NCBI RefSeq assembly: GCF_016313185.1
Contig: NZ_CP066218.1
Coordinates: 3,658,001-3,722,000 of the forward strand
DNA length: 64,000 nt
DNA from: Mycolicibacterium baixiangningiae
Lineage (GTDB): Bacteria; Actinomycetota; Actinomycetes; Mycobacteriales; Mycobacteriaceae
Direction: 5' to 3'
A model generated the notes under the pieces. The model saw only the letters and a list, made by a program, of their open reading frames with translations, did not search any database and was not told the DNA's origin. The position numbers and the translations under genes were made by a program. Of this stretch, positions 54,368 to 64,000 are shown piece after piece (position 1 is the first letter of the stretch; every line of letters begins with the position of its first letter).

Positions 54368-55405
54368 ATGACATCTTTCCGCCGCCGCGCCACCGTCGCG
54401 GCCGCCGCCACCACCGCCGCGCTGACCCTGGCCGCCTGCGGCGGGGGCGGCGACAGCGAAAACACGCCTGCCGCAGACGGTTCGGCGAACTCCGCCACCC
54501 TCATGCTCAACTGGTACCCGTACGGCGAGCACGCACCGTTCTACTACGGCGTGCAGGAGGGCATCTTCGACAAGCACGGCATCGACCTGCAGATCGACCC
54601 CGGCCAGGGCTCCACGAAGACCGTGCAGGCCGTCGGGTCGCGGCAGGTCGACTTCGGCTGGGCCGACACCCCCGCGGTGCTGAGCAACATCGACAAGGGT
54701 GTCGAGGTCAGGAGCACCGGCGTGTTCCTGCAGACCACCCCCTCGGCGGTGCAGGTGTTCGCCGACTCCGGCATCAACACCCCGCAGGACCTCGCCGGTC
54801 GCACCATCGCCGTGTCGGCCGGTGACGCGCCCACCACCACCTTCCCGATCTACCTCGACAAGGTCGGCGTGCCGCAGAACCAGGTGACCCAGCAGAGCCT
54901 CGACGCGGCGGGCAAGATGGCCGCGATGCTGTCGGGCCGCGTCGACGGCCTCATCGGGTTCGCCCACGACCAGGGGCCGACGATCGCGAACAAGAGCGGC
55001 CGAGAGGTGCGCTACCTCAAGTACTCCGATGCCGGGCTGAACTTCTACAGCAACGGACTGATCGCCAACGAGTCGACGATCGCCGACAATCCGGAGCTGG
55101 TGCAGAAGATGGTCGACGCCACCAGTGAGGCATTCGCCGCCGCCACCCAGGACCCGGAGGCCGCTGTCGACGCGATGGCGGGCAAGGACCCGCAGATGCC
55201 GCCGCGCGAGGTGCTGCTGCAGCAGTGGCAGCAGACCATCCCGCTCTTGACCACCGCCGCCACCGAAGGTCAGGTGCCGGGCAGCAACGCGAAAGAGGAC
55301 TGGACGACCACCATCGCCACCCTCACCGACGCGGGGTTGCTCGAGACGGCGAAGGACCCGGCGGAATACTGGGATTCGTCGTTCGCTCCCCAGGCCGAGC
55401 AGTAG
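54368..55405 (+). CDS. ABC importer binding lipoprotein, NMT1/THI5-like
   Basis: A 345-residue lipoprotein with lipobox LAAC (Cys24), followed by a GGGGDS linker. The mature part has the NMT1/THI5-like fold: LMLNWYPYGEHAPFYYGVQE, GIFDKHGIDLQIDPGQGSTK, and QVDFGWADTPAVLSNIDKG. Such proteins bind pyrimidines, sulfonates, nitrate-like or aromatic compounds. The ligand may be the molecule degraded by the divergent oxidoreductase/DUF993 operon, because both are under the same LacI operator. Confidence 0.88.
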   Translation: MTSFRRRATVAAAATTAALTLAACGGGGDSENTPAADGSANSATLMLNWYPYGEHAPFYYGVQEGIFDKHGIDLQIDPGQGSTKTVQAVGSRQVDFGWADTPAVLSNIDKGVEVRSTGVFLQTTPSAVQVFADSGINTPQDLAGRTIAVSAGDAPTTTFPIYLDKVGVPQNQVTQQSLDAAGKMAAMLSGRVDGLIGFAHDQGPTIANKSGREVRYLKYSDAGLNFYSNGLIANESTIADNPELVQKMVDATSEAFAAATQDPEAAVDAMAGKDPQMPPREVLLQQWQQTIPLLTTAATEGQVPGSNAKEDWTTTIATLTDAGLLETAKDPAEYWDSSFAPQAEQ

Positions 55406-55416
55406 GGAACGAGACG

Positions 55417-56229
<813 letters not shown>

Positions 56230-56238
56230 GGCGGGTTC

Positions 56239-56661
56239 CTAGGTGTGTTCGGCAGCGAGCTGCTCGACGCTCATCCCGTCGACGAGACGGTCCAGCGCGC
56301 CTGTCATTCTCGGACACTCCCGGGCGGGGTGGTCGGTCGCGCACCCCAGCGCATGGGTGAGGAACTGCTGGGCACCCCGTGCCCGGGCGATCACCCGGTC
56401 CAGCTCGGCGATCTGGTCACGCACCGTCTGCCGCCACTGCTCACTCGGTGCGTCGAGCACCGCCGCCGCGGTGTCCAGCGGCAGACCGAGCCCGTGAACG
56501 ATCTTGAGCAACGCCAGCCGGCGCAGCTCGTCGGGCCCGTACATCCGCCGCCCAGACCGCCGTGACTGCGGGCGCACCAGACCACGGTCGTCGTAGTAGC
56601 GCAGCGCCGACGTCGTCATCCCCAGCCGGGTTGCCGCCTCGCCGATCGGAATCGCCTCCAT
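56239..56661 (-). CDS. MerR-family transcriptional regulator
   Basis: A 140-residue regulator. The N-terminal winged helix is IPIGEAATRLGMTTSALRYY, DDRGLVRPQSRRSGRRMY. A dimerisation coiled coil follows, and then a C-terminal stretch with two cysteines (GCATDHPARECPRMTG, residues about 107-117) that could bind a metal or sense redox state. Divergent from a methyltransferase gene across a 46-base gap that holds a MerR-style promoter, so it probably activates that gene. Confidence 0.86.
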   Translation of the reverse strand: MEAIPIGEAATRLGMTTSALRYYDDRGLVRPQSRRSGRRMYGPDELRRLALLKIVHGLGLPLDTAAAVLDAPSEQWRQTVRDQIAELDRVIARARGAQQFLTHALGCATDHPARECPRMTGALDRLVDGMSVEQLAAEHT

Positions 56662-56669
56662 CCGGCCAT

Positions 56670-56700
56670 TTGACTTCAACCGGACTTGAACCGGCAAGGT
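56670..56700 (+). promoter_or_regulatory. MerR-type promoter with 19-base spacer
   Basis: TTGACT (56670-56675) and CAAGGT (56695-56700) are separated by 19 bases, the overlong spacing that MerR-family activators correct by twisting DNA. The inverted repeat TTCAA-CCGGAC-TTGAA (56675-56690) fills the spacer. Transcription would begin about 7 bases on, at the ATG of the methyltransferase (56708), so the mRNA would be leaderless. Confidence 0.6.
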
Positions 56701-56707
56701 CGAATTC

Positions 56708-57325
56708 ATGACCGAACCCACCACCGTGGTCAACCACCATGCCGGCCATCCCGGCTTCGCCGGCCTCACCGGCGTCCTGTTCGCCATCGTGTTCCTGCTC
56801 ACCGGACGCGGCAACGCCCGTCTCGCCGCCGACGTCGCCGCCGTGTCGGTGGACGACCGTGTCGTCGACGTCGGGTGCGGTCCGGGGACCGCCGCCCGCG
56901 TCGCGGCCCGCCGGGGCGCCCGGGTCACCGGTGTCGACCCATCGGAATCCATGTTGCGGGTGGCGCGGGCGGTGACCCGCCGTCGCACCGCGGTGACGTG
57001 GGTGCGGGGCGGCGCCGAGGCGCTGCCCGTGCCCGATGCGTCCGCGACGGTCGTGTGGGCGCTGGCGACGGTGCACCACTGGCCCGATGTCGGCGCGGCG
57101 CTGACCGAGATACACCGCGTGTTGTCTCCGGGCGGGCGGCTCCTCGTCGTGGAACGTCACGTGCAGCCCGGCGCCACGGGGCTCGCCAGCCACGGCTGGA
57201 CGGCGCAGCAGGCCGAAACGTTTGCCGCACTGTGCAGGTCCGCCGGCCTGACCGATGTGCGCGTGACCGGACACCGGCGTCGGCGCCGGCGCTCCTGGAC
57301 CGTGCGCGGCGTTCGCCCCCAAGGG

Positions 57326-57331
<6 letters not shown>
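56708..57331 (+). CDS. SAM-dependent methyltransferase (class I)
   Basis: A 207-residue methyltransferase. The SAM-binding motif I is VVDVGCGPGTAARVAARRGA, followed by GVDPSESMLRVARA, and ALATVHHWPDV with LSPGGRLLVVERHV as later motifs. The substrate is not predictable. Driven by a promoter with MerR-type geometry, so induced by whatever the adjacent regulator senses. Its end overlaps the convergent dinF gene by 6 bases. Confidence 0.88.
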
Positions 57332-60138
<2,807 letters not shown>

Positions 60139-60141
60139 GTG

Positions 60142-62943
60142 TTAAGTCCTCGCCTTCTCCACCAGTTCGTACGTCTCGATGACGTCGCCTTCTTTGATAT
60201 CCGAGTAGGTCAGCGTCAAACCGCACTCGTACCCGTCGCGCACCTCGGTGACGTCTTCCTTCTCCCGCTTGAGCGACGACACAGTGAGGTTCTCGGCCAC
60301 GACCACGTTGTCACGCAGCAGCCGCGCTTTCGCGTTGCGGCGCATGATGCCCGACTGGACGAGGCAACCGGCGATGTTGCCGACCTTCGACGACCGGAAG
60401 ATCGCGCGGATCTCGGCGCGGCCGAGTTCCTTCTCCTCGTAGATCGGCTTGAGCATGCCCTTGAGCGCGCTCTCGATCTCGTCGATGGCCTGGTAGATCA
60501 CCGAGTAGTAGCGGATCTCGACACCCTCGCGGTTGGCCAGCTCGGTGGCCTTGCCCTCCGCGCGGACGTTGAAGCCGATGATGATCGCATCCGAGGCCGA
60601 CGCAAGGTTGACGTTGGTCTCGGTGACACCGCCGACACCGCGGTCGATGACACGCAGTTCGACCTCGTCGTCGATCTGGATGCCCAGCAGGGCCTCCTCG
60701 AGCGCCTCGACCGTACCGGCGTTGTCGCCCTTCAGGATCAGGTTCAGCTGGCTGGTTTCCTTCAGCGCCGAATCCAGGTCCTCGAGGCTGATGCGCTTGC
60801 GGCTGCGCGCGGCCAACGCGTTGCGCTTGCGGGCGCTGCGCCGGTCGGCGATCTGCCGGGCGATGCGGTCCTCGTCGACGACCAACAGGTTGTCGCCGGC
60901 ACCTGGCACCGATGTGAAGCCGATGACCTGCACCGGCCGCGACGGCAGCGCCTCCACGACATCCTCGCCGTGCTCATCGACCATGCGGCGCACACGCCCG
61001 TAGGCGTCGCCCGCGACGATCGAGTCGCCGACCCGCAGCGTGCCGCGCTGGATGAGCACGGTCGCCACCGGGCCACGGCCACGGTCGAGGTGCGCCTCGA
61101 TCGCCACGCCCTGGGCCTCCATGTCGGGGTTCGCCCGCAGGTCCAGTGCCGCGTCGGCGGTCAGCAGGACCGCCTCGAGCAGCGCGTCGATGTTGGTGCC
61201 CTGCTTGGCCGAGATGTCGACGAACATGGTGTCGCCACCGAAGTCCTCCGCCACCAGGCCGTATTCGGTGAGCTGACCGCGGATCTTCGCCGGGTCGGCG
61301 CCTTCCTTGTCGATCTTGTTGACCGCCACGACGATCGGCACGTCAGCGGCCTGCGCGTGGTTGATGGCCTCCACCGTCTGCGGCATGACGCCGTCGTCGG
61401 CGGCGACCACGAGGATCGCGATGTCGGTGGCCTTGGCACCGCGGGCACGCATGGCGGTGAACGCCTCGTGGCCCGGGGTGTCGATGAAGGTCACCAGTCG
61501 CTCATTGCCGTCCAGCTCGGTCAGGACCTGGTAGGCGCCGATGTGCTGGGTGATACCGCCGGCCTCGCCCTCGCGAACGGTGGCGTTGCGGATCGTGTCC
61601 AGCAGGCGGGTCTTGCCGTGGTCGACGTGGCCCATGACGGTGACCACCGGTGGACGGAACTCGAGGTCGTCCTCGCCGCCCTCGTCCTCGCCGTAGGTGA
61701 GGTCGAATGACTGAAGCAGCTCGCGGTCCTCGTCCTCGGGCGAGACGACCTGCACGACGTAGTTCATCTCGCTGCCGAGCAGCTCGAGCGTCTCGTCGTT
61801 CACCGACTGCGTCGCGGTGACCATCTCACCGAGGTTGAACAGCGCCTGGACCAGCGAAGCCGGGTTGGCGTTGATCTTCTCGGCGAAGTCGGACAGCGAT
61901 GCGCCGCGGGCCAACCGGATGGTCTCGCCGTTGCCGTGCGGCAACCGCACGCCACCGACGACCGGCGCCTGCATGTTCTCGTACTCGGCGCGTTTCGCCC
62001 GCTTCGACTTGCGACCACGGCGAACGGCACCGCCGGGGCGACCGAACGCACCCGCTGCACCGCCACGCTGACCGGGGCGACCTCCGCCGCCACCGCCTGG
62101 CCTGCCGCGGAAACCGCCTGCAGCCGCTCCACCGGCACCGGCACCGCCGCCACCGGGACCGCCCGCGCCGCCGCCGCGGTAGTTACCGCCGCCGCCTGCA
62201 CCACCGGGACCGCCGGGACGGCCGCCACCTGCACCGGGGCCACGGCCACCGGGGCCGGGGCGCGCACCGCCGGGACGTCCCGCGGGGGCACCCGGACGGG
62301 GGCCGGCGGGACGGGGCGGCATGTTGTTGGGCGACATACCCGGACGCGGCGTGCCGGGCCGGGGGGCGCCTGGCCGGGCCTGCGGCCGTGGGATCGGCCG
62401 CTCCACCGGCTGCTGCGTGGAGAACGGGTTGTTGCCGACCCGCGGGGTGCGCGGGGCGGGTTTGGGCGCCGGGCCGGGACGCGGTCCGGGTGTGGGCCCG
62501 GGACGTGACGGAGCGGGCGCGGGAGCGGACGCCGCGGGCTGGGCCGGGGCAGGCGCCGCAGGCTGGGCCGGGGCGGTCACCACAGGCTGAGCCGGAGCGG
62601 GTGGTGGCACCGGGGCCGCCGGCGCGGGCGCCGCAGGCTTGGGGGCCGCGGGCTTCGCGGGAGCCGGCGCGGCCGGTACCGGTGCGGCCGCAGCGGCAGC
62701 CGCTGCGGGCGTCGCGGGGGTGGCCGACGGCGCGGCGGGCGCACCGTTACCTGCGCTCTTGGCCTTGTCCGGGGTGGACCTGCTACCGCCGAACTTCTCG
62801 CGCAACCGGCGCGCTACGGGTGCTTCAACGGTCGAAGAAGCTGATTTGACGAACTCGCCCTGCTCTTTCAGCGTTGCGAGCAAGTCTTTGCTGGTGACAC
62901 CGAGTTCCTTCGCCAACTCGTGTACGCGGGCCTTACCTGCCAC
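60142..62943 (-). CDS. infB: Translation initiation factor IF-2
   Basis: A 933-residue GTPase that places initiator tRNA on the 30S subunit. The N-terminal IF2_N domain is [20 protein letters not shown]. Residues about 60-330 are low-complexity P/A/G/R repeats typical of actinobacterial IF-2. The G domain has [16 protein letters not shown] and NKID, followed by domains II-IV ending [19 protein letters not shown]. Upstream lies a 76-base gap to ylxR. The extreme base skew of the P/A/G section creates long antisense open frames that are not genes. Confidence 0.97.
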   Translation of the reverse strand: MAGKARVHELAKELGVTSKDLLATLKEQGEFVKSASSTVEAPVARRLREKFGGSRSTPDKAKSAGNGAPAAPSATPATPAAAAAAAAPVPAAPAPAKPAAPKPAAPAPAAPVPPPAPAQPVVTAPAQPAAPAPAQPAASAPAPAPSRPGPTPGPRPGPAPKPAPRTPRVGNNPFSTQQPVERPIPRPQARPGAPRPGTPRPGMSPNNMPPRPAGPRPGAPAGRPGGARPGPGGRGPGAGGGRPGGPGGAGGGGNYRGGGAGGPGGGGAGAGGAAAGGFRGRPGGGGGGRPGQRGGAAGAFGRPGGAVRRGRKSKRAKRAEYENMQAPVVGGVRLPHGNGETIRLARGASLSDFAEKINANPASLVQALFNLGEMVTATQSVNDETLELLGSEMNYVVQVVSPEDEDRELLQSFDLTYGEDEGGEDDLEFRPPVVTVMGHVDHGKTRLLDTIRNATVREGEAGGITQHIGAYQVLTELDGNERLVTFIDTPGHEAFTAMRARGAKATDIAILVVAADDGVMPQTVEAINHAQAADVPIVVAVNKIDKEGADPAKIRGQLTEYGLVAEDFGGDTMFVDISAKQGTNIDALLEAVLLTADAALDLRANPDMEAQGVAIEAHLDRGRGPVATVLIQRGTLRVGDSIVAGDAYGRVRRMVDEHGEDVVEALPSRPVQVIGFTSVPGAGDNLLVVDEDRIARQIADRRSARKRNALAARSRKRISLEDLDSALKETSQLNLILKGDNAGTVEALEEALLGIQIDDEVELRVIDRGVGGVTETNVNLASASDAIIIGFNVRAEGKATELANREGVEIRYYSVIYQAIDEIESALKGMLKPIYEEKELGRAEIRAIFRSSKVGNIAGCLVQSGIMRRNAKARLLRDNVVVAENLTVSSLKREKEDVTEVRDGYECGLTLTYSDIKEGDVIETYELVEKART

Positions 62944-63019
62944 TACATCTCCATCTCTAGAGGCGACAGCGGTGGTAGGCCGCGCCTCGGGTTAGCTATG
63001 ACGCATTGTCATCGGAACT

Positions 63020-63394
63020 TCACGGTGTGCTCATGTTCTTCGCTACCTGTTCTCTTGCCGGGTGAGGCGAACCCGCCGAGAAATTCTCGACGTGCTCGAT
63101 CACCGCGGATAAGTCCGGTGAACCGGTGATTCGCAACGCTCGGACGAACGCTCGCCGCCGGATTGCCGCGTGTAGGCACTGCTCGCGCGGATGCAACCAG
63201 GCACCCCGCCCGGGCAGATTACCCGCTGTGTCAACGATCGCGGCGCACTCACCGTTCCCGTCGACCACAGCGGCCACTCGAAGCAATTCGGCGGCCAGCT
63301 CTCGCTTCCGGCATCCCACGCATGTCCGCACCGGCCCCGGGGGGTGGTCTTTCGTGCTTCGACGCGGCGATACCGAAGTCTCGCGCTGGCTCAC
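63020..63394 (-). CDS. ylxR: YlxR-family (DUF448) nucleic-acid-binding protein
   Basis: About 124 residues with the DUF448 signature GPVRTCVGCRKRELAAELLR, GRGAWLHPREQCLHAAIRRR and AFVRALR. It lies between nusA and infB as in most bacteria and is thought to be an RNA-binding or regulatory protein. The start is uncertain: the GTG giving VSQRETSVSPRRS is chosen, but other starts up to 63442 or as late as the VRTCVGC GTG are possible. Confidence 0.88.
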   Translation of the reverse strand: MSQRETSVSPRRSTKDHPPGPVRTCVGCRKRELAAELLRVAAVVDGNGECAAIVDTAGNLPGRGAWLHPREQCLHAAIRRRAFVRALRITGSPDLSAVIEHVENFSAGSPHPAREQVAKNMSTP

Positions 63395-63441
63395 GGATGA
63401 GTCTACCGCCCCGGCCCCCGCGAACTGAAACGGCCGTCGCA

Positions 63442-64000
63442 CTACCGATCACGTACCGCGGGATGCGGCGCACCGGAATCGGGCTTTTGCTCGTCGGCCG
63501 GCGCCGCATCGCTGCGGATGTCGATCCGCCAGCCGGTCAGCCGAGCCGCCAGCCTGGCGTTCTGCCCCTCCTTGCCGATGGCCAGCGACAACTGGAAGTC
63601 GGGCACGACCACGCGGGCGGCCCGGGTCTGCTCGTCGATGACGCTGACCGAGACGACCTTCGCCGGCGACAGCGCGTTGGCGACGAACCGCGCCGGATCC
63701 TCGTCGTGGTCGATGATGTCGATCTTCTCGCCGGACAGTTCGCTCATCACGTTGCGGACCCGCTGGCCCATCGGGCCGATGCAGGCACCCTTGGCGTTGA
63801 GCCCGGGTACGCGTGAGGCGACCGCGATCTTCGACCGGTGCCCGGCCTCGCGAGCCACGGCGACGATGTCGACCGAACCCTCGTTGATCTCCGGGACCTC
63901 AAGGCTGAACAGCTTGCGCACCAGGTTCGGATGGGTGCGCGACAGGGTGATCAACGGTTCCCTGGCCCCGCGGGTCACCCCGACGACGTAGCAGCGCAAC
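63442..64000 (-). CDS. nusA: Transcription termination/antitermination factor NusA, C-terminal part
   Basis: The last 185 codons of NusA; the 5' part lies beyond the window. It shows the S1-KH junction [20 protein letters not shown], then [30 protein letters not shown] (KH1) and [20 protein letters not shown] (KH2). The short tail after KH2 lacks the acidic repeats found in enterobacterial NusA, as is normal for mycobacteria. First gene of the nusA-ylxR-infB-rbfA run. Confidence 0.96.
   Translation of the reverse strand, partial: LRCYVVGVTRGAREPLITLSRTHPNLVRKLFSLEVPEINEGSVDIVAVAREAGHRSKIAVASRVPGLNAKGACIGPMGQRVRNVMSELSGEKIDIIDHDEDPARFVANALSPAKVVSVSVIDEQTRAARVVVPDFQLSLAIGKEGQNARLAARLTGWRIDIRSDAAPADEQKPDSGAPHPAVRDR

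Noticed and set aside
61899..62849. Apparent tandem repeats and antisense frames in the infB N-terminal region
   Set aside because: They come from the normal P/A/G/R low-complexity section of actinobacterial IF-2, not from a separate repeat element or gene.

Overview
The window is high-GC actinobacterial DNA and almost certainly comes from a mycobacterium, probably an environmental fast grower (Mycolicibacterium type). The backbone gene order matches what I remember of the Mycobacterium tuberculosis chromosome: thyX-dapA-rnj, thyA-dfrA, dapB, aldR/ald, pepR-gpsI-rpsO-ribF, sirR, truB-pptT-pptH, echA-type, dinF-nrnA-rbfA-infB-ylxR-nusA. A mycothiol-dependent maleylpyruvate isomerase and a mycofactocin-type dehydrogenase also point to this group. 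No tRNA, rRNA, CRISPR array or intact insertion sequence was seen.

Layout. (1) 1-14.1 kb is core metabolism (RNase J start, dapA, both thymidylate synthases thyX and thyA, dfrA, dapB). It is interrupted by a GntR-controlled amidase/permease pair and by a hypothetical/TetR/AlkX-type glycosylase/GGDEF run. (2) 14.5-32.9 kb is an accessory catabolic island. It consists of two divergent operons running out from a shared 311-bp promoter region at 24.4-24.7 kb. The left operon encodes a sugar-type ABC importer, four short-chain dehydrogenases, an EthD-like protein and, on its own promoter, an AhpD/CMD-like protein. The right operon encodes a double NTF2-like protein, an aldehyde dehydrogenase, two IclR regulators, a zinc alcohol dehydrogenase and the complete gentisate ring-cleavage set (gentisate dioxygenase, fumarylpyruvate hydrolase, mycothiol-dependent maleylpyruvate isomerase). 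(3) 33-45 kb is core again (ald, beta-lactamase, PNPase, S15, RibF, SirR, TruB, PptT/PptH). (4) 45-57 kb is a mixed zone with a LacI-controlled cluster of unknown substrate (Gfo/Idh oxidoreductase, DUF993, TIM-barrel isomerase, NMT1-type ABC importer). (5) 57-64 kb is the dinF-nrnA-rbfA-infB-ylxR-nusA translation/transcription cluster.

The most interesting part is the island. It lies between two same-strand fragments of a DUF222/13E12-type gene: an N-terminal piece on the left and a middle piece on the right. It therefore looks like an insertion/deletion that replaced the centre of one such element. Three promoters inside it share one architecture that I found by eye: a GCGGAAAA..TTTC palindrome 7-8 bp upstream of a TTGAC-type -35 box. 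They drive the transporter/SDR operon, the NTF2-ALDH operon and the separate AhpD-like gene. The gentisate genes have a different palindrome and an apparently leaderless promoter. No aromatic-ring hydroxylase is present, so how the upstream enzymes would make gentisate is open. One possibility is oxidation and dehydration of an alicyclic polyol.

The LacI cluster at 49-56 kb has a similarly readable control circuit: one 14-bp operator occurs twice, in opposite orientations, in front of lacI and just downstream of a consensus promoter for the ABC importer. Functional names rest on family motifs and conserved gene order recalled from memory; no database search was possible.
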